64,000 nucleotides of DNA from DATGPD01 sp041398565. GTDB lineage: Bacteria; Planctomycetota; UBA1135; UBA2386. This document shows positions 8,630 to 15,767 of this stretch, one piece after another; positions within the stretch are counted from its first letter, which is position 1; each line of letters begins with the position of its first letter. A program made the translations under genes and the position numbers. A model generated the notes under the pieces. That model worked only from the letters and a program-made list of their open reading frames with translations. It did not search any database and had not been told where the DNA came from. The stretch spans positions 124,001-188,000 of the forward strand of contig JAWKUN010000006.1 in assembly GCA_041398565.1 (NCBI GenBank), in the 5' to 3' direction.

Positions 8630-10380
8630 GGCCGACGGCGGCCGTCCCGTTCGCGCTGCTGATCGCCAGCGCCGGTGCGCAGCTCGGTCAGAGCGGACCC
8701 GAGCCGGCGGTGGTCGCGGTCGGCGAGGTCGCCACCTTCACGCTCCGACTCGACGATGCCGCGCCCGACGCGGCGCTCGGCCTCCTACCGACCATCGACG
8801 GCCTGAGGCTCGCGGCCGACGCTCCCCTGCGCACGACGCGACAGGTCCTGCGCGGCAGCCAGCTCGCCGAGGTCGGCTCCGCGCGCTTTCGCGTGCAGAT
8901 CGAAGCGACCCGCGCCGGCACCTTCGTGCTGCCACCGCTCGCGGTCGAACAGGCGGGCGCCACGCTCACCACCACTCCGGTACGGCTCGAGGCGCTTGAT
9001 GCAGCCGGCGACGACATGCGCGCGTTCGTCGAGGTGCGGACCGAGCCGCCCGACGCCCGCCCGTGGCTACAGCAACCCGTCGACCTGGTCCTGCGCTTCG
9101 GCTTCGCGCGCGGCTTCGTCGAAGAAGGGCTGATCCCGATGTTCGCGCGCCCCCTCGACCTGCCGGTGCAGGTGCGCTGGGGATGGCCGGGTGGCGCCGC
9201 CGGCGTCGTCGAGCTGCCGGCTGCCTCGGCCGATGCGGAGACAGTGCGCTTCGCCCTCGACGAGGGCGTGGCGACGGCGCGCCGGGCTGGCGAAGAGGAA
9301 CGCCACGGGCAGGTGTTCGCGACCTTCGAGGTGAGGCGCCGCATCGCGGCGACGGCCAGCGGCGCGCTCGTCGTTCCGGGGCCGGTCCTGCGCTTCGCCT
9401 ACGCCACGCGCTTCGACGACGACTTCCTCGACGGCCGGGTGGCGGTCGACCGGCACGAAGCCCGGGTGCGCACCGCGCCGTGCGTGATCGACGTCGAACC
9501 CCTGCCCGACGCGGCGCGACCGGCGGCGTTCTCCGGCGCGGTCGGCGAGTTCGCCGTGCGGACACGCGCGACCAGTGCCAGCGTGCGCACCGGCGACAGT
9601 CTGCAGTTCGTGGTCGAGGTCACCGGCACCGGCAACCTGGCCACGTTCGCACCTCCCGGCCTGTCCTGGCCGGGCTGGCACGCGTTGGGCTGCACCTCGT
9701 CGCTGCGCGACCACGTGCGCGTCCTGACCTACGACATCACGCCGACCGACGTCGAAGTGCGCGAGATCCCGGCCTTCGCCTTGGCCTACTTCGACCCGAA
9801 CGCGGGCGCATACCGAACCGCGCATTCGGCCGCGCTGCCGGTAGCCGTGTCGCCCGGGACGACCGCGTCGGCGAAGCCCTCGGCGCCGTCGCTCGTCGCC
9901 GGAGTCGACGACATCTACCCGGCTCCGTCGGTGTCGACCCCGTCGGGCGATCCGCACGCGCTGCCCCGACTGCACGTCGCACTGGCGCTCGGACTGCCGT
10001 GGCTGCTGGCGCTCACGCTCTCGTTGTGGTTGCGGGCACGGGGGCGACGGCGCCGCGATCCACTCGGGCAGCGCGCGCGGCGCGCTGCGGCGACGTTCGC
10101 GCGCGCGATGCAGACCGCGGGCACCGACCCCGCCGACGCCTTCGCCGACTACCTGGCGGCACGCCTGCACAGTCCGCGCGCCGCCGTCGTCGGCCCCGAC
10201 CTCGAAGCGCGTCTGCACGCGGCCGGCGTCGCGCCGACGCTGGCGGCGCGGGCGGCGACCACGCTGCACGATCTGTTGGGGTCGCGGTATGGCGGCGCAC
10301 GTGTCGACGACGCCAGCGCGCTCGCCTCGCTGGTGACCGCCCTCGAGGCTTCGTTCCCCGCGCCGGGAGGCCGCAAGTGA
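8626..10380 (+). CDS. batD: BatD-like oxygen tolerance protein
   Basis: This 584-aa exported protein has a short signal peptide (VPFALLIASAGAQ) and serial beta-sandwich domains containing the family-typical GTGNLATFAPP segment near residue 345. One transmembrane helix lies near residue 455 (LALGLPWLLALTLSLWL), followed by an Arg-rich boundary and a helical cytoplasmic tail. This matches BatD (PF13584) in length and topology. The large periplasmic part probably contacts the VWA proteins encoded upstream. The GTG start at 8626 overlaps the TPR gene stop and the TGA overlaps the batE start, so all five genes from batA to batE share 4-base (or equivalent) junctions. Confidence 0.85.
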   Translation: MRPTAAVPFALLIASAGAQLGQSGPEPAVVAVGEVATFTLRLDDAAPDAALGLLPTIDGLRLAADAPLRTTRQVLRGSQLAEVGSARFRVQIEATRAGTFVLPPLAVEQAGATLTTTPVRLEALDAAGDDMRAFVEVRTEPPDARPWLQQPVDLVLRFGFARGFVEEGLIPMFARPLDLPVQVRWGWPGGAAGVVELPAASADAETVRFALDEGVATARRAGEEERHGQVFATFEVRRRIAATASGALVVPGPVLRFAYATRFDDDFLDGRVAVDRHEARVRTAPCVIDVEPLPDAARPAAFSGAVGEFAVRTRATSASVRTGDSLQFVVEVTGTGNLATFAPPGLSWPGWHALGCTSSLRDHVRVLTYDITPTDVEVREIPAFALAYFDPNAGAYRTAHSAALPVAVSPGTTASAKPSAPSLVAGVDDIYPAPSVSTPSGDPHALPRLHVALALGLPWLLALTLSLWLRARGRRRRDPLGQRARRAAATFARAMQTAGTDPADAFADYLAARLHSPRAAVVGPDLEARLHAAGVAPTLAARAATTLHDLLGSRYGGARVDDASALASLVTALEASFPAPGGRK

Positions 10381-11123
10381 AGACCGTGTTGTGTCGGGCG
10401 TGGCTCGCGGTGCTGCTGGGCGCCGCCACGATTCCCACGCCAGCACAGACGAGTGCGCACTCCGAGGCCAGCGCGCGCTACGCGGCAGGCGACTTCGCCG
10501 GGGCGGAGGCGCTCCTGCGGCAAGCACTCGCCACAGACGACGCCGATGTGGGACCGCTCCAATTCGCCCTCGGCAACTGCGCCTACCGGCAAGGCCGACT
10601 GGCCGACGCGCTGCTCGCCTACCGCAGGGCGACGCTGCGCTTGCCGCGCGACGCCGAGCTGCGCTTCAACACCTCGCTCGTCGAACACGAGCTCGGTGCC
10701 GAGCAGCCCGCACCCTCGCCGATCGCCGCTCTCTCGGCACCGCTGGCGCACTTCACGCGGCGCGAGCTGGCCGTGGCCGTGGCGACCCTCCAGACCCTGG
10801 GGCTGTGCTTCGCGTTGCTGGCTTGGCGACGCGCCGCACTGCGCACAGCGCTGCTCGCCCTTGCGGGCGTCGGCGTGCTGCTGGGCGCCTACCTCGTCCA
10901 CAGCGTGTGGATGCAGGCTCCCGATGCGATCGTGCTGGCTCGGCGCGCCGGCCTGCACGACGAACCCCGCGTCGACGCGCCAGCCACGGTCGAGGCGCGC
11001 GCCGGCGACACCGTCGTCGTCGAGGAACTCGGTGCGACGTGGCTGCGCGTGACTCATGCCGCGGGCTCCGGCTGGATCGAGCGTGCTCAGGTCGGCCTGA
11101 TCGACCCTGGCCGTGCCGAGTGA
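10377..11123 (+). CDS. batE: BatE-like protein: TPR plus SH3-like domain
   Basis: This 248-aa protein starts with a signal peptide (AWLAVLLGAATIPTPAQ). TPR helices follow (ASARYAAGDFAGAEALLRQA and ALGNCAYRQGRLADALLAYR), then two transmembrane helices between about residues 130 and 175, then a C-terminal SH3-like bacterial domain (VEARAGDTVVVEELGATWLRV). That order is typical of BatE, the last gene of Bat operons. It overlaps batD by four bases and converges with the ECF sigma gene only 17 bases downstream. No recognisable intrinsic terminator sits in that short gap. Confidence 0.83.
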   Translation: MKTVLCRAWLAVLLGAATIPTPAQTSAHSEASARYAAGDFAGAEALLRQALATDDADVGPLQFALGNCAYRQGRLADALLAYRRATLRLPRDAELRFNTSLVEHELGAEQPAPSPIAALSAPLAHFTRRELAVAVATLQTLGLCFALLAWRRAALRTALLALAGVGVLLGAYLVHSVWMQAPDAIVLARRAGLHDEPRVDAPATVEARAGDTVVVEELGATWLRVTHAAGSGWIERAQVGLIDPGRAE

Positions 11124-11140
11124 AGTCGGCGGCGGCCGCC

Positions 11141-11740
11141 TCAGGTCGGCCCGCCCGGATCCGGCAGGTAGGCCGACAGCTTGGCCCGCGCCCGCGCGAA
11201 CAGGCGCTGCACCGCGATCTCCGAGCGTCCCATGCGCTCGCCGATCTCGCGCTGCGACAGGCCGACGATGCGGTGCCAGACGATGACGTCGCGATACTCC
11301 TGCGGCAGCGCGTCGAAGGCGCGTTCGAGGCTCTCCATCGCCTCGTGCGCCTCGGCGTACCGGCTGGGCGTGATGACGTTGCCGTAGACCTCGAGAAGGC
11401 CGGCGTCGCCGGTCCCCGGCGCGTGCACCTCGCGACCGACGTCGCGCTTGTCGGCCTCGTAGTAGCGCTGGCGCTCCACGAGCTTGCGCATGGCGGCAGT
11501 GAACAACCACGCCTTGAACGCGGCCTCACCGCGGTAGTCGAAGTTGCCCATCTGCTGCAAGAGCTCGCGGCACACCGACTGTGCCAGGTCGGCCGCCGAC
11601 TCGCGCGCACGGATCGCCGGACCGGCGCGCAGCCGGAGGAAGGCGCGCAGGGCCGGAAGATGCCGGCGCAGGAGGTCGTCGATCGCCGGCGCATCGCCTC
11701 GACTGGCCTTCTCGACCTGGGCGCGGTGGTCGTCGGTCAT
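11141..11740 (-). CDS. ECF-type RNA polymerase sigma factor
   Basis: This 199-aa protein has sigma region 2 (about residues 25-90, including SVCRELLQQMGNFDYRGEAA and a KAWLFTAA core) and region 4 with a helix-turn-helix near residues 150-185 (LSQREIGERMGRSEIAVQRL). It would direct core RNA polymerase to a dedicated promoter class. No anti-sigma gene is adjacent; the neighbours are YebC (leftward, upstream) and batE (convergent). The ATG at 11740 gives the usual N-terminal length for the family. This is one of three sigma-70-family genes in the window, each from a distinct subgroup by sequence. Confidence 0.88.
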   Translation of the reverse strand: MTDDHRAQVEKASRGDAPAIDDLLRRHLPALRAFLRLRAGPAIRARESAADLAQSVCRELLQQMGNFDYRGEAAFKAWLFTAAMRKLVERQRYYEADKRDVGREVHAPGTGDAGLLEVYGNVITPSRYAEAHEAMESLERAFDALPQEYRDVIVWHRIVGLSQREIGERMGRSEIAVQRLFARARAKLSAYLPDPGGPT

Positions 11741-11758
11741 GGTGCGCGACGCAGAGGC

Positions 11759-12469
11759 TCAGGCAAGCGCCGTGTAGATCCGGTGCACGTCATCGTGGTC
11801 GTCGATCGCCTCGAGGAAATCCTCGACCTCCTGCCGTTCCGCGGCGGTGACTTCGACGTTCTCCTTGGCGATGTAGCCCATCTCGGCGGTGGTGACCGAC
11901 CAACCGGCCTGACGCAGGGCCTTCTCGACCGCGTCGACGTCGCCGAGGTCGGTGAAGAAACGGCCGCCTGACTGCCCCTCCTCGACGCTCTCGAGCGCCT
12001 CGACGTTCTGCGCGCCGACCTCGATCGCGACCGTCTCGAGGTCGAGGTCCGCCTGCGGGTGCGTCGCCTCGACGATGCCCAGGTGATCGAACAGGAACGA
12101 GACCTTGGTGCCGAACGTGCCCTTCTTGAACAGGCTGCGGATGTCGGGGGCAGTGCGGTTGCGGTTGTCGGTGAGACACTCGACGATCACCGGCACCTTG
12201 TGCGGAGCGAAGCCCTCGTAGGTGACGAGCTCGAGGTCGGCCTGCGGGCCGAGCTGGCCGGAGCCCTTCTTGATCGCCCGCGTGATCGTGTCATTGGGCA
12301 CCGACTGCTTGCGTGCCGCCTCGACGGCGATGGCGAGGCGCGGATTCATCGACGGGTCGGGCACACCGTTCTTGGCGGCCACGCTGATCTCACGCACCAG
12401 CTTGTTGAACAGCTTGCCGCGCCGGTGCGCGTTGATGTCACGGTTCTTCTGCAGCCACTGGCGACCCAT
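11759..12469 (-). CDS. yebC: YebC/PmpR family protein (TACO1-like)
   Basis: This 236-aa protein is full length for the YebC/TACO1 family. Visible hallmarks are the N-terminal GRQWLQKNRDINAHRRGKLF (the family usually has GHSKWANIKHRK), the segment PRLAIAVEAARKQSVPNDTI, KKGTFG..VSFLFDHLG, and the acidic C-terminal helix. Members are cytoplasmic; some bind DNA as regulators, while others assist ribosomes at proline stretches. The variant N-terminus and lack of an associated ruvC gene place it among the YebC-II-like copies, though I cannot assign a subgroup firmly. It lies 18 bases upstream of the sigma gene and could be co-transcribed with it. Confidence 0.92.
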   Translation of the reverse strand: MGRQWLQKNRDINAHRRGKLFNKLVREISVAAKNGVPDPSMNPRLAIAVEAARKQSVPNDTITRAIKKGSGQLGPQADLELVTYEGFAPHKVPVIVECLTDNRNRTAPDIRSLFKKGTFGTKVSFLFDHLGIVEATHPQADLDLETVAIEVGAQNVEALESVEEGQSGGRFFTDLGDVDAVEKALRQAGWSVTTAEMGYIAKENVEVTAAERQEVEDFLEAIDDHDDVHRIYTALA

Positions 12470-12509
12470 GACCCCAGACTAGGGAAACCGCCTAGGAAAA
12501 CAGCAGTTC

Positions 12510-12530
12510 GGTGTCAGACTCCACTCTGTT
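12510..12530 (-). repeat. 21-base interspersed repeat, copy 2
   Basis: This is the exact reverse complement of 4004-4024. It sits in the 59-base gap between YebC and the DapA-family gene, right after the latter's TAA on the minus strand. In both places the repeat lies at a gene's 3' boundary in the same orientation relative to that gene. Confidence 0.6.
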
Positions 12531-13446
12531 ACTCGGTGACCTTCTCGACTTCGAAGGGGCGCAGCATGTCGAGCATGGCGCGCAGCAGTGCTTCCTGGTC
12601 GCGGCTGGGTGCGCGCAGCGGGGGGCGCGGCAGGCCCATGCGCCAGCCCATCATGCTGCAGCCGAGCTTGATGCACTGGGTGTAGGCACCGCCGCTCTCG
12701 AGCAGGCGGAACACCGGCAGCAAGCTGTGGGCGATGGCGCGACCGTCCTTGAGGTTCTCGTCCTCCACCATCGACCGGTAGAGCTGGACGTGCAGGCGCG
12801 GCAGCAGGTTGGCGGATCCCGAGATCCAGGTGCGATTGCCCCAGGCGAAGTTCTCGAACGCCTGCTCGTCCATGCCGCACCACACCTGGAGCTTGTCGCC
12901 GACCAGCTGCTTGATGTGCGAAATGCGTCCGATGTGACCCGACGACTCCTTGATGGCGACGACACGCTCCAGCTCCGCGAGCTTGGCGACGAGGTCCGGC
13001 GTCAGGTCCACGCCGGTGCGTTCCGGCGCGTTGTAGAGCACGATCGGCAGCGACGTCGCATCGTGCACGGCCTCGTAGTGCGCCACCACCTCGGCGTGCG
13101 TCGGCAGCATGAAGATCGGTGGCGTCAGCAGCAGCGCCGAAGCGCCGATCTTCTCCGCGTGCTCGGCGAAACGCCGCACTGCCCGCGTCGCCGCGTGGCT
13201 CACGCCCACGATCACCGGCACCCGATCGTCGGCCGCCTGCACCACCGCTTCGGCCACCGCCATGCGCTCGTCGCGCTCCAGCGTGGCGAACTCGCCGGCG
13301 GAGTCGCACGCCACGAGGCCGTGCACCTCGCCCCCCACCACCAGATGATCGACCCACTTCTTGAGCGCCGGCAGATCGACGTCCGCCTCGGCGTTCATCG
13401 GGGTGACCGTGGACACGAGAATGCCTCTCAAATTCGGGGTACGCAC
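12529..13446 (-). CDS. Dihydrodipicolinate synthase/N-acetylneuraminate lyase family protein
   Basis: This 305-aa protein has the length of a TIM-barrel DapA-superfamily aldolase. The Schiff-base lysine lies in VVAIKESSGHIGR near residue 165 and the catalytic tyrosine in LPIVLYNAPERTG. The phosphate/carboxylate loop is ACDSAGE rather than the GTTGE of true DapA, so the substrate may be another keto acid. The GTG at 13446 is preceded by GGAG at a 10-base spacing and gives a normal family N-terminus; upstream in-frame codons extend the frame but show no family sequence. No lysine genes are nearby, so an aldolase for a sugar acid or hydroxyproline-type pathway is equally likely. Confidence 0.85.
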   Translation of the reverse strand: MRTPNLRGILVSTVTPMNAEADVDLPALKKWVDHLVVGGEVHGLVACDSAGEFATLERDERMAVAEAVVQAADDRVPVIVGVSHAATRAVRRFAEHAEKIGASALLLTPPIFMLPTHAEVVAHYEAVHDATSLPIVLYNAPERTGVDLTPDLVAKLAELERVVAIKESSGHIGRISHIKQLVGDKLQVWCGMDEQAFENFAWGNRTWISGSANLLPRLHVQLYRSMVEDENLKDGRAIAHSLLPVFRLLESGGAYTQCIKLGCSMMGWRMGLPRPPLRAPSRDQEALLRAMLDMLRPFEVEKVTE

Positions 13447-13907
13447 AGTGATCAATCTCCAGAAGATTCGGGGGGCCGAAGGCCGAGCGGATTCTAGCCA
13501 ACCCGGAGCCCGGGGGTCCGCCCGCCTTCCGCGCCCAGGCCCTGGCCGCCGCCAGAGCTTCGAGGACGCTCCCGGAACGGACGCGCGTGCCGACATCGCT
13601 TCGGCCCTGGCTGCCCGCCGGACCACCCCCGCCCGAACGTCAGCGGAGTAGGCCCCGAAGACGACCTTGCGCGGCCTGCCAGCCCCCCCCTCGACCACGC
13701 CACGACCTTTCTGCCACCGTGCCCCCGACCAGAGCGCGCACTCGACCAGAACGTGACGACCGTGCCCGGCGAGGCCTCCGACATCGATCCCGGTAGCCGG
13801 CGCCGACGATCGCCCCACCGCGCGTGGATACGCTTCGCGTCCGGGCCGCCGATGCACGACATCGAGACGGGTCTCGATGGCCTGACCGAGGTGGTGCGAC
13901 GAACGAC
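13447..13907. other. Intergenic region upstream of DapA-family and SDR genes
   Basis: This 461-base region separates divergent genes. Open frames cross it on both strands but none shows protein-like composition or family sequence. The only distinct structure is the palindrome at 13860-13879 next to the SDR start. It presumably holds the promoters of both genes, which I cannot place. Confidence 0.5.
13860..13879. promoter_or_regulatory. Candidate operator palindrome upstream of SDR gene
   Basis: Two perfect 9-base arms (CATCGAGAC and GTCTCGATG) are separated by only GG, ending 28 bases before the SDR ATG. A two-base loop is too tight for an RNA hairpin, so a dimeric repressor site is the simpler reading. 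The regulator is not identified. Confidence 0.4.
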
Positions 13908-14705
13908 ATGAACGACGCGAGCAACAATCGAGCACCGTGGCGGCTGCCGGCCAGCCGCGCTGTCGTCACCGGCGCCACGCGCGGCATCGGCAAGGCGATC
14001 GTCGACGAACTGTTCGACCGCGGCGCCGGCGAGGTCTGGCTGGTGGCGCGCAGCGAGAACGAGCTGACCCACGAGGTCGAGCGCCGTCGCCAACTGGGCC
14101 AGAACGCACACGGCGTCGCCGCCGACGTCGCCACCCACGCAGGCAGGCAGTCGCTGCTGCTGGCGCTGGGCGACGCGCCACTCGACGTGCTGGTGAACAA
14201 CGCCGGCAGCAACGTGCGCAAGGCGTCGCTGGCCTACGCCGACACCGAGGTCGACGACCTCCTGCGCACCAACCTGGTGGCTGCGTTCGAGCTGTGCCGC
14301 GGTTTGCAGCCGACGCTGTTGCGTTCGCCGACAGCGGCCATCGTCAACGTGGCATCGGTCGCCGGGCTCACCAGCACAGGCACAGGCGTCGTGTACGCGA
14401 TGGCCAAGGCAGCGCTGGTGCAGATGACGAGCTACCTGGCAGTCGAGTGGGCGCCGCACGGCGTCCGCGTCAACGCGGTGGCTCCGTGGTACGTGCGCAC
14501 GCCGCTGGTCGAACCCGTGCTGTCGCAGCCCGACACGCTGGCGGGCGTCCTGGCGCGCACGCCGATGCGCCGCATCGGCACGCCGCGCGAGGTCGCCACC
14601 GCAGTCCTGTTCCTGTGTCTGCCGGCGTCGGCCTGGATCACCGGCCAGTGCCTGGTGGTCGACGGCGGCTTCACCCGCTTCGGGTTCGCGCCGCCGGGCA
14701 CCTGA
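13908..14705 (+). CDS. Short-chain dehydrogenase/reductase (tropinone reductase-like)
   Basis: This 265-aa classical SDR has a nucleotide-binding TGATRGIGKA near residue 21, NNAGSNVRK around residue 102, the catalytic serine in VNVASVAGL, YAMAKAAL with the catalytic Tyr and Lys near residues 163-167, and a C-terminal GQCLVVDGGF. NAD(P)-dependent oxidoreduction of a carbonyl or alcohol substrate in the cytoplasm is expected. The combination NNAGxNxRK and WITGQ resembles tropinone-reductase or gluconate-dehydrogenase-like members, but the substrate is not readable. The ATG at 13908 is chosen because frame upstream has no family sequence. A perfect palindrome lies just upstream. Confidence 0.86.
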   Translation: MNDASNNRAPWRLPASRAVVTGATRGIGKAIVDELFDRGAGEVWLVARSENELTHEVERRRQLGQNAHGVAADVATHAGRQSLLLALGDAPLDVLVNNAGSNVRKASLAYADTEVDDLLRTNLVAAFELCRGLQPTLLRSPTAAIVNVASVAGLTSTGTGVVYAMAKAALVQMTSYLAVEWAPHGVRVNAVAPWYVRTPLVEPVLSQPDTLAGVLARTPMRRIGTPREVATAVLFLCLPASAWITGQCLVVDGGFTRFGFAPPGT

Positions 14706-14761
14706 GCGAGACGCACGCCGGTCCGGCGCAGCACGACGCAGCCGGCAGCGCGGGTTCTCCT

Positions 14762-14800
14762 CTCGGAGCGTGAGAGAGAATCGAGCGTACACGCTCCGAG
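14762..14800 (+). repeat. AGAGAATC stem-loop family, copy 1
   Basis: An exact 11-base inverted repeat (CTCGGAGCGTG at 14762-14772, CACGCTCCGAG at 14790-14800) encloses a loop containing AGAGAATCGAGCGTA. The next 40 bases (to about 14839, including GGCGATCGCCTTCGCGA) are nearly identical to those following copy 2 at 47755. Compared with the other copies the stem differs in sequence yet stays paired, while the loop motif is kept. Confidence 0.65.
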
Positions 14801-14849
14801 CCATGTTGCTGGCGATCGCCTTCGCGATCGCGAGCCTTCGGCTCATGGA

Positions 14850-14881
14850 AGAGCCTGACAGAGAATCCTCTCGAAGGCTCT
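14850..14881 (+). repeat. AGAGAATC stem-loop family, copy 3
   Basis: The arms AGAGCCT and AGGCTCT pair perfectly around an 18-base loop containing CAGAGAATC. It lies only 50 bases after copy 1 in the same orientation. Its stem matches that of the copy at 47755 rather than that of copy 1. Confidence 0.55.
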
Positions 14882-14918
14882 GCGCGGCCGCGTAGGCGGC
14901 CGCCAATCGGGATTCTGA

Positions 14919-14948
14919 GAGGCCGTATCCTGATTCTCTCTCGGCCTC
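14919..14948 (-). repeat. AGAGAATC stem-loop family, inverted copy 4
   Basis: The arms GAGGCCG (14919-14925) and CGGCCTC (14942-14948) pair perfectly. Read on the minus strand, the loop contains AGAGAGAATCAGG, the family loop motif. It is directly upstream of the first multi-branched element. Confidence 0.5.
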
Positions 14949-14953
14949 CCATC

Positions 14954-15020
14954 GCGGCCTGCGGCCGCACCAAAGGTGCGAGTCGGCGCTGCGCGCCGAC
15001 CAGAGAGGGCCGCAGGCCGC
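14954..15020 (+). repeat. Multi-branched structured repeat, copy 1
   Basis: An exact 13-base outer stem (GCGGCCTGCGGCC with GGCCGCAGGCCGC) encloses two perfect hairpins: GCACC-AAA-GGTGC (14967-14979) and GTCGGCGC-TGC-GCGCCGAC (14982-15000), followed by CAGAGAG. The result is a three-way junction. Copies 2 (15140) and 3 (18331) keep the fold with different stem sequences. It could be a structured RNA or a mobile DNA repeat; no known class is recognised. Confidence 0.65.
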
Positions 15021-15139
15021 TCTATTGCCTGGGGCTTCCAGTGCTGCTCGGGCGTTGCGAACCCGGCACCGTCACGAATCGCACGCCCTGGAGATTCAGC
15101 GCGCGCCGCGAGGATTCGCAGCACTTGCAGCCCAGCGCT

Positions 15140-15201
15140 GCCGGCGGCCGCAACCCAAAGGGTTGATGTCGGCGCAGCGCCGACCAGAGGGGGCCGCCGG
15201 C
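15140..15201 (+). repeat. Multi-branched structured repeat, copy 2
   Basis: An outer stem GCCGGCGGCC/GGCCGCCGGC encloses hairpin CAACCC-AAA-GGGTTG and hairpin GTCGGC/GCCGAC, then CAGAGGG. The order of parts is identical to copy 1 but every stem is different in sequence except the second hairpin, which is a strong sign that structure is what is conserved. Confidence 0.65.
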
Positions 15202-15253
15202 GCTGTCGAACCCGCACGTGGTGGCCGGGTCGAACCCCCGCTACCCTGCGCCC

Positions 15254-15742
15254 ATGACCAAAGAGACCCCTGAGTTCGCCAAGCCGACCGCCGAGCACGA
15301 GTGGATCATGTCCCACCTCGGCCGCTGGATCGTCGACTGCTCGTTCTACATGGACCCGGCGCAGCCGCCGATGAAGGTCGAGGCCACCGACACGGTGGAG
15401 GCCCACGGCCAGTTCTTCACCATCGCCAAGTTCCAGGCCAACATGATGGGGACGCCGTTCGCCGGCGTGGCGACCCTCGGCTACGACCCCACCACAAAGC
15501 AGTTCCAGTCGACTTGGATCGACACGATGAGCCCGTTCTTGTTCTTCTTCACCGGCGCGCTCGACGCCAGCAAGAAGGTGTTGACGATGAAGGGGCGCGC
15601 CCCGGATCCGATGACCAAGCAGCTCACCGACTGGCGCACGGTCGAGGAGCACCTCGACGCCAACTCGCGCAAGTTCGAGATGTTCGTCTCGATGGGCGGC
15701 CACGAAGTGAAGCTGTTCACCCAGATCTACCGGCGCGCCTGA
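15254..15742 (+). CDS. DUF1579 domain protein
   Basis: This 162-aa protein without a signal peptide matches the DUF1579 family along its whole length. The N-terminal helix EHEWIMSHLGRWIV is followed by alternating strands with GVATLGYDPTTKQF, FFFTGALDASKKVLTMKG and a terminal MFVSMGGHEVKLFTQIYRR. The family is a small lipocalin-like beta barrel of unknown function. The ATG at 15254 is the natural start because sequence upstream of it belongs to the repeat region. It converges with the SASA esterase gene 25 bases downstream. No operon partner is evident. Confidence 0.82.
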   Translation: MTKETPEFAKPTAEHEWIMSHLGRWIVDCSFYMDPAQPPMKVEATDTVEAHGQFFTIAKFQANMMGTPFAGVATLGYDPTTKQFQSTWIDTMSPFLFFFTGALDASKKVLTMKGRAPDPMTKQLTDWRTVEEHLDANSRKFEMFVSMGGHEVKLFTQIYRRA

Positions 15743-15767
15743 GGGCCGTCTGCGACGCCGCCCGGCC

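Larger units (their letters stand above)
14706..15253. other. Repeat-filled intergenic region
   Basis: This 548-base stretch between the SDR and DUF1579 genes has no credible coding sequence. It is built from interspersed structured elements: three stem-loops sharing an AGAGAATC loop motif (14762-14800, 14850-14881, 14919-14948), a segment shared with 47785-47826, and two multi-branched elements (14954-15020 and 15140-15201) joined by about 120 bases. The second half is shared with 18331-18520. Confidence 0.7.

Noticed and set aside
13447..13907. N-terminal extension of the DapA-family protein upstream to 13935
   Set aside because: The extra 163 codons lack family sequence, and a GGAG at suitable spacing supports GTG 13446.
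14706..15253. Possible small genes in the repeat-filled region
   Set aside because: Short frames exist but follow the repeat boundaries and have no ribosome site or protein-like composition.
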